From positions 144,369,361 to 144,433,360 of the forward strand of contig NC_133122.1 in assembly GCF_033568475.1 (NCBI RefSeq): a DNA stretch of 64,000 bases, written 5' to 3'. Numbering within the stretch: the stretch's first letter is position 1; each line of letters begins with the position of its first letter. This DNA comes from Henckelia pumila (lineage: Eukaryota; Streptophyta; Magnoliopsida; Lamiales; Gesneriaceae). This document shows positions 36,832 through 49,162 of this stretch, in pieces. The notes under the pieces were generated by a model. It was not told the DNA's origin and did not search any database. It saw only the letters and a program-made list of their open reading frames with translations. Position numbers and translations under genes: made by a program.

Positions 36832-37880
36832 TGATTAAATTATTTCTCACCTCTTTATGACTATATATTTTGACCGATCAAATCGGTTAATATATGTAAC
36901 TCAAGTTTAATAAATAGTAATATAGTATATATACATATGTATGATTTCAAATACATGGTTTTTTTTATTCAATTTCAAATCTAACCGACACTCTTTATCA
37001 AGTTAAGCATTTTAAGGTGAATAATGCTATAGGTACAACATATATCGTGTACAACGATATTTACAACAAATATATCGTGAGATTTTGCTATTATATCGCG
37101 ATATTTTACATTCAATTTTTCATGAGATTTTGATAAATGAAATTTTTGTATTGATTTTTTTGTATTGTACAAATTGATGTACAAATTTGGTTGTACATGT
37201 AGCATTGCTCTTTTAAGGTATTGTTTAGGAGAACTTTTAGAAAATAATTCTCAGTTTTTCCTTCACAAATATTGAAATTTTATGAATTTTTATTAAGAAA
37301 AGACTGAGAAGTGCTTCCTAGAAACTCTCTCAAACACTACCTAAATAGTTTTGTTATGTTGAGTCTCATTTGAAATATCCTAATCTTTCACTCGAAATAA
37401 AATCCTTTCCGGTTTCATCCAAATACAACCTCAACTTATTCTTTAAATTTTGATTTTGACAAATTTTTTTTATAAAGATTCATATGAAATTGAAGCTTAA
37501 GATTTTTGTGATGAAGTGGGAGAACACATCATCTGTATTATGAACGTTCGTTATTGTATTTGGGTCCCTACGACTTACACTTGTCCAATAAATTTGGGGG
37601 TTTTCTGGATATTATAATTTGGGGAAAGCCAATAAAATTTCTCCTCGTGGTCTTTGGGCTTTCAAATTCCATGGTGATGGTTTTTGTCGGCGTGTTGTTG
37701 GAGGAATGAAGTTTTATTCGATCTCGAATTTAATATCTTGTTTCGAATTTATATTAGATGAATCATAAGTCTTGACGGAATAAGATTCTTTTAATTAGAG
37801 ATGTTTTAGTTTAGTAAAAGATTCAAAATATCTTCTGGCATTTATGTACTATAATTGAAAGTACTATGTCCGATAGAGTT
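36654..37880. other. PLD upstream region and spacer
   Basis: Probable promoter of the PLD gene on the minus strand, with a 42-bp TA microsatellite at 36783-36825 about 130 bp upstream of the ATG. From 37000 onward AT-rich, no gene recognised; a cluster of ATATCG/CGATAT motifs at about 37040-37110. Confidence 0.5.
36783..36825. repeat. (TA)n microsatellite
   Basis: About 21 TA units just upstream of the PLD 5' UTR. Confidence 0.92.
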
Positions 37881-37884
37881 TTGT

Positions 37885-38031
37885 TCATGCCACCTGCATG
37901 GTAGTATCCTGCGGGTGACGTGTAACCCCATGATTGGTCAAAATCAATGGGTCTCATGTGGGGTCCACTGATTTTGACAAATCATGATCCGCCACGCTAC
38001 CTCCAAGGCACTACCCTGGGGTAGCATCGAC
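37885..38031. mobile_element. Foldback MITE-like hairpin
   Basis: The two halves pair over most of their length. The left arm CATGATTGGTCAAAATCA (about 37930) is complementary to the right-arm TGATTTTGACAAATCATG, and the outer parts GCCACCTGCATGGTAGT and ACTACCCTGGGGTAGC are also inverted. GC-richer than its surroundings, non-coding. Target duplication not identified. Confidence 0.6.
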
Positions 38032-38779
38032 CTAACCGTACGATAAATATCCGTTCAAATCAAAAGGTTTTAGAATTATGTAATTCTTAAATCTAGAGAG
38101 ATGTTCTAAAAATCATTATTTTATGTTATATATGAAGTATTTCTGCTCTATATAAAAACTCACATAATCTAATAATATTGAAATACAGTAACGCTTCTCG
38201 TAGACTAACTCTTTAAGGATAATTTGATAATGTTAAAGTTCAAAATTTCAATTCATTATGAAAATATTAAATGCATATTTTTCATTTACCAATCACACAG
38301 GTTTCTTGGACACTACCGACTACTCATTCAATAATTTTTTTTTTTGACGGTAATTCAATAATCTTTCTTATTAAAGGTTGCATTTGTATTCTCAAAGCAT
38401 TTATGACCCACCAAAAACAAAGTTCCACGTGGAAAGATATATATGGTTTAAAATTCAATAATTTGAGTAGTCTTCTCGTTTTGATTAGTTGAGAGGCTAG
38501 TACTGTTTTACGAATGAGGGTGAGCCACTTGGTAATCAAGTAGCCATCTCTGTCTTTCTAACAGGGATAATTTTTAAATATATCTTTTTAGTTTCGTTAT
38601 TGAGTCAATTATATTCCTTTTGTTTTTCGTATCCTGAAAATATTATTTTTCAATTAAAAAATGTCTCGAACATGTCCTTGAAACTAAATAATATCTATTC
38701 TGCCCTTTATTTCCCAATTTTATTAAAGTTATGCATAAGCCCATCATGCTTCCGTAAGATTAATTAAAATTAAATACCT
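38032..38779. other. AT-rich spacer
   Basis: No gene or structured repeat recognised. Somewhere near 38780 the viral leader sequence of the endogenous pararetrovirus should end; the exact junction is not visible. Confidence 0.4.
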
Positions 38780-39089
38780 CTTTGACCATAGTGTCGTCGG
38801 GTCATACCTGCCGAGTTTTACGAAGTGCTCCTCACACTCAACCACGCAGTCGCAACAGATGGTTTTTGCACAAGCTCCTTCAACGACACCCAGCACAGGC
38901 TTAATTCGTTTTCTACCTTAAGGCGTATGGTATATAAAACTAATTATAAAATATAAGCATGGATGAACAAAAGACTTAGAAAATTTATTCAGACAACGTA
39001 TTATTACATAAATCAACCTCCTTTGAAGAGGAGGAGATAACTAGTTTAGCTACTCATAGTAGCCTTGTTCTTGAAATACATAAAACAGA

Positions 39090-39382
39090 AATTTAACACA
39101 AACTCAGAAAGAGAAATATTACAATAATTTTTATTTCGTAAGAAAACTGAAGGGAATGATCGATGTCTTCAGCTTCCTCAAAATCCTGTATTTATAGCCG
39201 AAGTTCCACTCGTTTCACCGAGAAACTTCAGGGAATCTTATAGTTGTCTTGAAATCTTTATGTCATTATTGATGACATCTTTTGCTAGTGGGAGAGTCAC
39301 ATGCCCGATGGCATCTTTTACTAGTGGAGGAGTCACATGCTTGACTTTTTCTTTTGGATTTATTCTCCTCACATGCCTTCTT
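39090..39382 (-). promoter_or_regulatory. Pararetroviral promoter / intergenic region
   Basis: On the minus strand after the last viral ORF: two tandem copies of a 36-bp unit (about 39273-39345, containing GCATCTTTTRCTAGTG on the plus strand), an as-1-like palindrome ATGTCATTATTGATGACAT (39260-39278), a TATA box CTATAAATA (39197-39189) and about 60 bp further a poly(A) signal AATAAA (39135-39130). The pregenomic RNA should start near 39160. Confidence 0.7.
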
Positions 39383-39561
39383 TATTGTTGTCGAGGCATC
39401 TTTTGCTTTTGCAGTGGGCCCCTGGGAAAATGCGGTTTTGGTGGTCCCTGTCCACCTTTACTTGTCTCGGAAAAATCTTTTCGATCCGTTCGTGGTTTGA
39501 AGGTTTTTCCGAATTCTGGCTCCTTCTGGTTTGGACATTCTGGGCAGATATTCTCTGACCA
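39382..39561 (-). pseudogene. Transactivator-like viral ORF, C-terminal part
   Basis: About 60 codons ending in a TAA at 39384-39382. They carry a Cys-x2-Cys motif and a basic, proline-rich tail. This piece is cut from the rest of its ORF (47801-49000) by the Ty3 element, as shown by the GACCA duplication. No restored protein is given. Confidence 0.6.
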
Positions 39562-41638
39562 TGTGAGACCCCATTTCTAATCCTCTAATATCGAATAATT
39601 AAACATAATCGAACACAATAAGCCGCGAAAAACAAATCAAAATTTATTTTTATTTTTTTTTTGAGCCTCGCGCCCGCGCGAGGTCATCACCTCGAAAGCA
39701 CAGGCTACACGAGCAGAGGCTCACGCCCGCGCGAGAAGGGAGCTCGCGCGCGCGCGGGCAAAATCTCCCGAGCCTCTTCAATCTCCTCGCCCGCGCGCGA
39801 GGTGATGCCTCGCCCGCGCGCAGGCAAAATGGGCAGAGGGGTCGAGGAGCTTGCAAAAAACAACCAACAAGGCAATTCTAAACATTCCAAGTTCAAACAT
39901 AATACAAATCAATATTTAGAACATGTCAAATCTAGGTTCTGCCCAAAATACAATAACCAGTCGAGTTTTATAAATGAGTTCCACCGACTCAACAAAACTA
40001 ATATAATTTCAAATAGACTCGACCCTACGACACGAAGTCTCACTTCTATCAATCTCACCCCAAGCTAACCAGGACGACTCGGTCCAGCTCCTGATCCTCC
40101 TGTTGCCAAGTTACACATACAAAACAAAGACAACAGCCGGAATAATCCGGTTAGAAATATAATTTCTAAGTAAAAGAGACAAAACATGCATATCAAATAA
40201 TATATCGAACGCGATATATGAAATAACCAAACAATAGTTCCAATAGCATGTCAATAACTCCAAATCAATTGCATAAAGTGCAATGCATGTCTTTAAAACA
40301 AGGATTATCAAGTCTGGATAATCACAAGGTAAAAGTTCTCTTTTCTCAATTGGGATCCCGAGGACAAAATATCACCAACACACCGACTCTCCCGATCGAG
40401 GTGGACGGTGCATATTTTTCTCCTCTAGACTCTGGGCACATATAAAGAGTGTTTCTCGACAATTGGTAAAAATCTGCTAACCAATGTCACTCAACTATAG
40501 TCCACAGAATATCTAACTCTTCTGGGCCTCTCTTTCCCGCAAAACAAAGGTAATTGGCTCAATATGAATGCAATGCAAATCAAAACTCATTCAACTAATT
40601 CCAGTAAAATAAATAACATATAATTCAAGAAGCATGCAAGTATGTGATTTTTCCTAGGACACTCGAATCATTCCGGATTCGAGTTAATCGTCCTATACCA
40701 TTTCAAAGTCGTCTTTTACCTCTTCTTTGATTGACGTAGCTGAAATACGGACAAGCTACAAGCACAAAAGGCTCAATCAAACATCATTCGATTCAAGTCA
40801 AAAAAATAAAGTAACCTCGATATCAAACCTCGATCAATTCGTCAACGATTCGAATTCTGTAATTTCTGGACTCCAAAATCCGTAACTGAATCTGAAAGGA
40901 GATATAAAAGAATTCCAATGTCAATCCATCCAAATCAACCATTCAAACTCAATTTCAACTTCTAAATCCAAAATCTTATCAATATAAACGATTGATATTC
41001 CAAAACTCAAACTGGCGGCATAACGGCTGTAACTGATCAAACCGGAAATACAGACAGTATAATATCAATCCAATAAACTCAAATCAACTATCAAACCCAA
41101 AAATGGCTCAAACCCAACAAATCTCCAAAACCCAAATTTTGAATAATCTTTCAAAAATCAAAACAATTCCGAACGACGCTCAAATTCAAAACTGACTGAG
41201 AATAAAAGATCAGAACTCTGCCAAGAATAACATACTCGAAACTCAGTCGATTCTAACAACATCCGAAAACAAAACGTATCTGATCAGAGAAATACTTATG
41301 GTATAACGGAGCTCTCGCTGCCGTGATCGCTAATCTGCCTTCAGAATTAAATTCCAACGGACGGATCGACCGAAAATCGAAATCACAAAGCTTGGAATGG
41401 GTTTGGGGCGTCGTCTATGGAGGAGAGAGGCGAGGGAGAGAGGAAGAAGAAGGAGAGGGAATGGAGAAAAAAAGTCAAAAGCCCATTAAATATCTAACAA
41501 TCTCCATTTTTTCATTTTAGTCCCTGAAAAATTTAAAATTTGCAAAAAGGATCCTGATCAAAATCAAGTCGGCTCTTGAACTCTGAAATCTCCGATTAAC
41601 TCAATTAAGCTCAATTAAGATAAATTCGGGGCGTTACA
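39562..41638 (-). repeat. 3' LTR (in element sense) of the second Ty3 element
   Basis: Contains at 39661-39836 a dense cluster of GC-rich palindromes such as CTCGCGCCCGCGCGAG and GCTCGCGCGCGCGCGGGC in otherwise AT-rich sequence, about 100-270 bp from the sense 3' end of the LTR (R/U5 side). Confidence 0.9.
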
Positions 41639-44600
41639 ATTCTCCCCCTCTAAAAATAGATTTCGTCCTCGAAATCAAAACGGTTCAATATCATAAGAAC
41701 TAGATAGAGTCAAGACTGCAATAAAGATTCTTCTCTCAGGACTAACCCTGAATTTGCTGCTCCAAAAAAACTCTGTTCTTCTAACTGCTTCTTCAAATCC
41801 GTAGCAACTTCACTGCACTAATACAAACTGAAACTGTTTGTCTCAGAACTGTTCTGATTCAGGTCGAAACTCTGAATTAGTCATCTCAAGCAATTTGTCA
41901 TCTCAACAAATCCGGCCTCATCAGTTAAAGAGCTAAAGAAATTCTGATCTGGTAACCCAACAACAAGGATTCGGTGATAATCCGCATCAAAAGACGGAAA
42001 ATACTACGTGAAAACCAGAAAAAGACGGAATAAACAAGTCTGTAGGAAAGATCGCCCATCATCTCCGGACTCTAATGATATTCAAACAATCTCAGAGACT
42101 ATTTATCTCTCTTCTCATCTCTGACAAATCTTTCTGAAACTCGGAGTCTTCCGAAATATTCGATCTTTCCGACCAAAATAAAAAAATTCTGCATCTAAAA
42201 TCTAAAAACTCCGATCGCTTAGTCCAAGTCATCTTCATTCTTGACACAAAATCATCAACTGATCAAAACCTCGAAACAATTCTGGTCCCAAAACAGGTGA
42301 TTCAAAAGAAGAACCATCCCAATACAATGGAGGTTTTCAATTCTGCTCGTACAACTCGTCAAAAGATTCCATGCAGATAATCATCTGATAGTTTTTTTTT
42401 GTACAAGAACTTCATAAAAGTTAGCGACACTCGCCAGCTAGCGCAAGAGTCAAGCACCATGCTTCAGATTTTCCCCTCCCAGGATCAGAGAGTTTCAATA
42501 TCTTCCTCTCATTCGAACCATGGACCTTCAGGATCGGTACCATGATTTACCAAGTCTGGTTAAGGTTGAGCTTAAGAGAGGGCATCGACTGCTCATACAA
42601 AAACTTTTCCTAAACAAGAGGCAAATCTCTAATCCATATCATCTGTTCTGGATGTCCGTTGTTCTGAGGATAATCACTGAACTCAGGTGTACTAGAATAA
42701 CAAAAGTCTCTTCGAAGACTATACCAAAAGAAAGGCCATAACCAAGATCTCTATCTAAAATGACCAAATTCGACATTCAATCAATCTGACAAAAGTTCTG
42801 ACAGAAACACTAACATCTGATCATGTCTGAGAACCATTCTGTAGGGAATACAATAGCAGATTCATCAATCGGTCAATCAAACTCGGATGGCAATTCAAAC
42901 TCAGACTGACCGGTAGCTTTGCAACAACACCTGTCGAAAGTTCCCAATTCTATTCTGAAATAATAAACTGTACCACCGAAATCAGATCTCTCTCTCAGCT
43001 ACCAGCTGTGGACAGTCCAGATTATCAGTAGTTATTCTTTAAACTTACTTCTGCATCTGTTCTGAAAAGATCAATCCCTCAATTCTCTGAATATCCGTCT
43101 GTCATCTGAAAGAATACTGAATAACTCAAAAGTTCCGATCTCTAGAGACTCTGCTTTCTCGAAACATCTGACGTAACAAAACAATTACTCCCAACATATG
43201 ATCTCGGTACTGAACTGAAACTCAAACTGTAACCCAATCTGAATTTCTTCAATGAATTCTCATACCTGCTTCAAACTCAAAATCGAAACTGTATCAATCG
43301 TTACTCTAAGAGAATTACCGATAGTAGATAAAATAAAAACATATCTTTCGGCTTAGAGCAACAGCTGCTGCATTCGATATCCCCGGAATGAAAAGATTCC
43401 AATCAGAAATTCCTCAGTACTTCTAATCATCTTCTCTTTCTTATACTCAGTCTGTACGGAAAATTATTACTACAGCTACCAACATCAGGGAAGATTACGG
43501 AAATTTCCTCATAAGAAAAGCGATACAGATCTTCTAATCAATAAGATCGCGACGAGATCAAAGTCCAGATTCAGACATTGAGTCTCGAGCGTCTTCAGCT
43601 GTCTCGATGCTCAGGCTAATAAATGATTCTTCCAAACAAGAATAAACCTCAAATCTCAATAAGAAAAAGTGCAAAGCACCGTAAGGTATGCAATACAGAA
43701 GAATAAAGAATTTTGAAGCGCTGGTCAATCTCTTATTCAAATCTATAAGAACTGGTATCATAAGATTAAGTCCAGACATAAGAATATATCCTGCTGAGTA
43801 ATCGGCTTTACGAACGATAAGAATTTCTCACAGAATCTGCGATAGGACTCAAACATCTTCAAATTCTAAGTAAAGACGTCGATACAGATCAATTCATTTT
43901 GTGCCGGTCGTAAGGTGATCAACAGAAATTCCACCTCCAGATAACATGGTTGATAAGAACACCTCAAACCAATCAAAATTCCGTCGGTAAAATAGTGTAT
44001 CACTGCTCAGCATGCAATCAGCGATCATCAACCAAGAATCTAAAAGATCAGTACAACTCTTCAAATGGATGAGAAATCCACCGATCGAAAACTTACGAAT
44101 TCATCTAACATCTCTGATAGATTGAGTTCAAAGGGTCTATAAAACTGAAGACGAGTTTACAATTCAAACGGTACTACAACAGAATCAAAGCGGCCATACC
44201 TCATTCCGAATCCACTCTTCCATACCTCTTTCTTACTACTTTCAAATAACGATGTCTGATCTCAAGTCGTTACTGAAATTAACTTCATAAATCAGAGGCA
44301 ATCCCGGAATCTCATCTGGCAATACTAGCAAACTCTCTAACCACTGATTTATCAACCAATTCGGGCTAGATTCTAAGACATCAACTGTATACAAAGAGAA
44401 TTCCTCCGTACAATTCTGAAATCAAGCGATCATACAACAGACAAAAGCAACTATGGAATGCAAAAGCTCAAAAGGCAGAGGATGCATCATAGTAATATCC
44501 TCAGTTAAGAACAAGGAGCGTAACAGAACTATCAGAATAAGAGCATAAAATCATACTCAACAATTACCTGTTGTGTCATCATCGGGTGCAACCCAAGTCT

Positions 44601-44682
44601 GCGGATCCTAATGGAGAGAAAGATTCAATGAGCCTCTAGGCCGATTCTCGTGCGGCGGTTGAAATGAGGGAACTACACGAGC
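41639..44682 (-). pseudogene. Decayed internal region of the second Ty3 element
   Basis: Three kb between the polypurine tract and the gag remnant with no ORF above about 75 codons in any frame and no legible polymerase motif. Rich in TCTGAA/ATCTGA-type sequence. Either heavily mutated pol or replaced sequence. Confidence 0.5.
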
Positions 44683-45312
44683 TTATCCCTCCTGTTGAAC
44701 CATCGGTCTAAAAGAACTCCCCGACTGAGACCCCCTGGTATAACGCTGAGGACATCTCCTAGCAAAGTGTCCTGGCAGATGGCAGATATTGCAGCATCCA
44801 GAAATCCCAAGGCAATGCTCACTGAGGTGTTGACCTCCACAGTTATTGCAAGATACACCGAAAGATCCTGAACTATGTCCGGAACCAGACTGTTTCGATC
44901 CGCTAGAGCTGGAAGAATTACTCCCATACTTCTTGAATGACCGTCCTCTCGGTTGCAAATGATCTCTAGTGGTACTCCCTCTGTACACGGTCGGTTTTTG
45001 GAACGGAATCTGCCTAAGAATTTCAGCTTTGAACAAACTCCACAAAACAACCAAACCTTGATTCTCTAATGCCTTCTTCCTAGAAATCCACCAAATTTTG
45101 GCAGTCCCTTGCAGTTGGTACATAACTAACCGAATTCTACGGTCATCGTTGTATTCAAGAGAATCAAATAACTGGTCGATTTCTTCTAACCAATTCACAC
45201 ATTCCACTGCACTCTCTGAACTTCTCAGGGTTGGGGGTTGAAAGGTCTGGAACCTCATCAACAAGGCTTCCATCGGTGTTGGAGTAACGTCCATTCTTCG
45301 GTCGTAGAACAA
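44683..45312 (-). pseudogene. Ty3 gag remnant with two zinc knuckles
   Basis: 209 codons. A retrotransposon gag core (VNWLEEIDQLFDSLEYNDDR, then LQGTAKIWW) is followed by an abrupt jump to a Ser/Gly-rich linker and two knuckles: CNNCGGQHLSEHC (imperfect) and CNICHLPGHFARRC (CX2CX4HX4C). The expected middle of gag is missing, so it is internally deleted. It lies about 400 bp downstream of the primer site in element sense. Confidence 0.8.
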
Positions 45313-45689
45313 CCTCGTTCAATCGAATTTCGATACGAAATGTTCCTGTTCAAAAATTTATCGAGGAACGCATATTTCAAATTCGAGAGCATTAGGACAC
45401 AACATCTCAATCTCAACTCAATCATCTCGTGTCCATAATCTCTATTCAATAATTTTCTTCTATCTCAGAAATATTCAGTTGCAATTGAGAAACAATTACA
45501 GTTTATATTCCAGATAATTCATGCTTCACAAATTAAACCTCAAAATCATGCAGTCCAAATAATCTTCACGTAATAAAGCATGCTTGCATGGTATTTAAAC
45601 AAACAATTAAATAACTCAATCACGTGCGAGAATTCAATTCATGCGAACTCGATCTACCCTGCTCACTCTAATTCAGTCCAAGAAACTTA

Positions 45690-45708
45690 TCGCTCTGATA
45701 CCACTTAA
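45690..45708 (-). promoter_or_regulatory. Primer-binding site of the second Ty3 element
   Basis: The minus strand reads TGGTATCAGAGC just after the LTR end, complementary to initiator tRNA-Met. It fixes the element's orientation. Confidence 0.85.
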
Positions 45709-47800
45709 TGTGAGACCCCGTTTCTAATCCTCTAATATCGAATAATTAAACATAATCGAACACAATAAGCCACGGAAAACGAATCAAAATTTTTATTTAT
45801 TTTTTTTTTTGAGCCTCGCGCCCACGCGAGGTCATCACCTCGCGCGCGCGCAGGCTATGCGAGCAGAGGCTCGCGGAGATGCTCGCGCCCGCGCGAGAAG
45901 GGAGCTCGCGCACGCGCGGGCAAAATCTCCCGAGCCTCTTCAATCTCCACGCGCGCGCGCGAGGTGATGCCTCGCCCGCGCGCAGGCAAAATGGGCAGAG
46001 GGGTCGAGGAGCCTGCAAAAAACAACCAACAAGGCAATTCTAAACATTTCAAGTTCAAACATAATACAAATCAATATTTAGAACATGCCAAATCTAGGTT
46101 CTGCCCAAAATACAATAACCAGTCGAGTTTTATAAATGAGTTCCACCGACTCAACAAAACTAATACAATTTCAAATAGACTCGACCCTACGACACGGAGT
46201 CTCACTTCTATCAATCTCACCCCAAGCTAACCAGGAAGACTCGGTCCAGCTCCTGATCCTCCTGTTGCCAAGTTACACATACAAAACAAAAACAACAGCC
46301 GGAATAATCCGGTTAGAAATATAATTTCTAAGTAAAAGAGACAAAGCATGCATATCAAATAATATATCGAACGCGATATATGAAATAACCAAACAATAGT
46401 TCCAATAGCATGTCAATAACTCCAAATCAATTGCATAAAGTGCAATGCATGTCTTTAAAACAAGGATTATCAAGTCTGGATAATCACAAGGTAAAAGTTC
46501 TCTTTTCTCAATTGGGATCCCGAGGACAAAATATCACCAACACACCGACTCTCCCAATCGAGGTGGATGGTGCATATTTTTCTCCTCTAGAATCTGGGCA
46601 CATATAGAGAGTGTTTCTCGACAATTGGTAAAAATCTGCTAACCAATGTCACTCAACTATAGTCCACAGAACATCTAACTCTTCTGGGCCTCTCTTGCCC
46701 GCAAAACAAAGGTAATTGGCTCAATATGAATGCAATGCAAATCAAAACTCATTCAACTAATTCCAGTAAAATAAATAACATATAATTCAAGAAGCATGCA
46801 AGTATGTGATTTTTCCTAGGACACTCGAATCATTCCGGATTCGAGTTAATTGTCATATACCATTCCAAAGTCGTCTTTTACCTCTTCTTTGATTGACGTA
46901 GCTGAAATACGGACAAGCTACAAGCACAAAAGGCTCAATCAAACATCATTCGATTCAAGTCAAAAAAATAAAGTAACCTCGATATCAAACCTCGATCAAT
47001 TCGTCAACGATTCGAATTCTGTAATTTCTGGACTCCAAAATCTGTAACTGAATCTGAAAGGAGATATAAAAGAATTCAAATGTCAATCCATCCAAATCAA
47101 CCATTCAAACTCAATTTCAACTCCTAAATCCAAAATCTCATCAATATAAACGATTGATATTCCAAAACTCAAACTGGCGGCATAACGGCTATAACTGATC
47201 AAACCGAAAATACAGACAGTATAATATCAATCCAATAAACTCAAATCAACTATCAAACCCAAAAATGGCTCAAACCCAACAAATCTCCAAAACCCAAATT
47301 TCGAATAATCTTCCAAAAATCAAAATAATTCCGAACGACGCTCAAATTCAAAACTGACTGAGAATAAACGATCAGAACTCTGCCAAGAATAACATACTCG
47401 AAACTCAGTCGATTCTAACAACATCCGAAAAACAAAACGTATCTTATCGGAGAAATACTTACGGTATAACGGAGCTCTCGCTGCCGTGATCGCTAATCTG
47501 CCTTCAGAATTAAATTCCAACGGACGGATCGACCGGAAATCGAAATCACAAAGCTTGGAATGGGTTTGGGGCGTCGTCTATGGAGGAGAGAGGCGAGGGA
47601 GAGAGGAAGAAGAAGGAGAGGGAATGGAGAAGAAAAGTCAAAAGCCCATTAAATATCTAACAATCTCATTTTTGCATTTTAGTCCCTGAAAAATCCAAAA
47701 TTTGCAAAAAAGATCCTGATCAAAATCAAGTCGGCTTTTGAACTCTGAAATCTCCGGTTAACTCAATTAAGCTCAATTAAGATAAATTCGGGGCGTTACA
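45709..47800 (-). repeat. 5' LTR (in element sense) of the second Ty3 element
   Basis: Pairs with 39562-41638. The palindrome-rich block is at 45813-45988, slightly longer and with different palindrome copies (for example extra GCTCGCGGAGAT sequence), accounting for most of the 15-bp length difference. Confidence 0.92.
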
Positions 47801-49000
47801 GACCATCTTCCGATATGAGCCATGTTACAAAACTTTCGGCGAGTTACTTTACTCCCCGTTAGCTTGTTGTTCCACAAAAAGTTCCTCTTCTTTTCGAAGA
47901 GTTCTTTCGCAAAAGCCGTAGTTTTTCCTGTCATTGTGTTTAACAGGAATGATCCGTTCACAGAATTTTGATAAAATTTGAACGGAAACTTGACCTTATC
48001 CATCTCGGTGAGACAAACCCAAATGCCCCATGCCCTTCTGGTTGAGATTTCATTTTCTCCAAAAGTGGACACCAATGGTATTTCTTCAGATATAGGATCC
48101 TTGATAAATCTTTGATTATTCATGTCAGGTCTCCTTAGCTTGATGAAATGAAAGGGCTCGTGTGATCCTTTCCCTATTGGTTCTGGAGCTGCACTAAAGA
48201 AGTATAACTCGAGCACATCTCCTCTGGACAAATGATCATTATTTGCCCATATTTCTTAGACTGCTTCCTGAATTCATTTTGGTAGTTGTGATATTTCCTG
48301 GAAGCTTGGTGAAGTTTTATAAACTGAGGCTAGAGCCCCAAATTCATACCATAGCTTTACATCCTTAGGATTGACATTGTTTTTTAGCCAAACCCTTGGA
48401 TATATTCCTGCAACATCAACCCTGCAAGTGATCGGGTTAATTTCACTTCTTGTGCTTAATTTCTCCCATATTTGTTGATAAACCTAAAATGGAGAGATGA
48501 CAGCTGGGTTAGTATCGATCTTAGATTTGTCCTTGTCGGTGTGGGGCCTAAGATTGATCTCTTCCTCTTTTACCCCAGAGGCGGAGGGTTGACTTGATGA
48601 GTTATCATCATCAATTGTTGCTTTATCTAGATCATCAAAAGTTGATGATAGATTAGCGCTTGTTTCTTGAGTATTAGAATCCTCAACATATTGTTTTACA
48701 ACCGGTGGCTGTATTTCTTGTTCTTGTAAAACCAATGGTTTTAACATTTTTTGCTTTTTGAGAAACCAGTGGTTTTTCTATGACACGCATAATTGGTCCT
48801 TGAATAGCAGCCCATAGTTGAGTTTGAGCTTGCATACATCCTGTGATTCGATTGGATACTTTGATCTGATCAGCTTGTTGTAACCTTCCCGCCATATCGG
48901 CACTTAGGACAAGCTGGTTGAACTCGGTTTGAAGCAGCCCAAGGTGTTCCCTGAGATGCCTCTGCATTTTCATGATGGAATCTGCATCACTTTCTTCCAT
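47801..49000 (-). pseudogene. Transactivator-like (viroplasmin-type) viral ORF, N-terminal and central part
   Basis: Starts at ATG 49000 with a helical, Gln-rich N-terminus, then an acidic/Ser-rich linker (about 48500-48740) and a conserved-looking core (48231 downward) with aromatic and basic residues. By position after the polymerase it corresponds to the transactivator/inclusion-body protein of some caulimovirid genera (inferred from position, not from a clear motif). A frameshift near 48740 and stops near 48484 and 48290-48250 break it, and the Ty3 insertion cuts its C-terminus. Confidence 0.55.
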
Positions 49001-49162
49001 CTCTTGTTAAGAAATCTGCAAAAATATTTTCATGAGATTTAATAATAACAATATCAAAAATATAATTTTAACATAAAGCTTGCCATCTTAATAACCTAGC
49101 TTTCTTAGGTTTAGATTCAATCTTATTCCTTAGGAAAACTTTTACCTGAGTGTTATCAACCT

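Larger units (their letters stand above)
39562..47800 (-). mobile_element. Ty3/gypsy element inserted in the pararetrovirus
   Basis: Direct LTRs 39562-41638 (2077 bp) and 45709-47800 (2092 bp), target duplication GACCA (39557-39561 and 47801-47805). The polarity is minus: the reverse complement of 45708-45690 is a tRNA-Met primer site (TGGTATCAGAGC), and a polypurine tract (plus strand TTCTCCCCCTCT) abuts 41638. In sense the LTR runs TGTAACGCCCC to GGGGTCTCACA. Interior only 4.1 kb, with a gag remnant at 44683-45312; no legible protease, RT or integrase. The LTRs are close to identical apart from scattered substitutions and small indels. Confidence 0.95.

Noticed and set aside
41323..41520. 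65-codon ORF, repeated at 47486-47689
   Set aside because: Lies in the two LTR copies of one element and has no domain; several other paired ORFs (39661/45964, 40248/46410, 13380/18931, 14307/19877) are LTR duplicates of the same kind.
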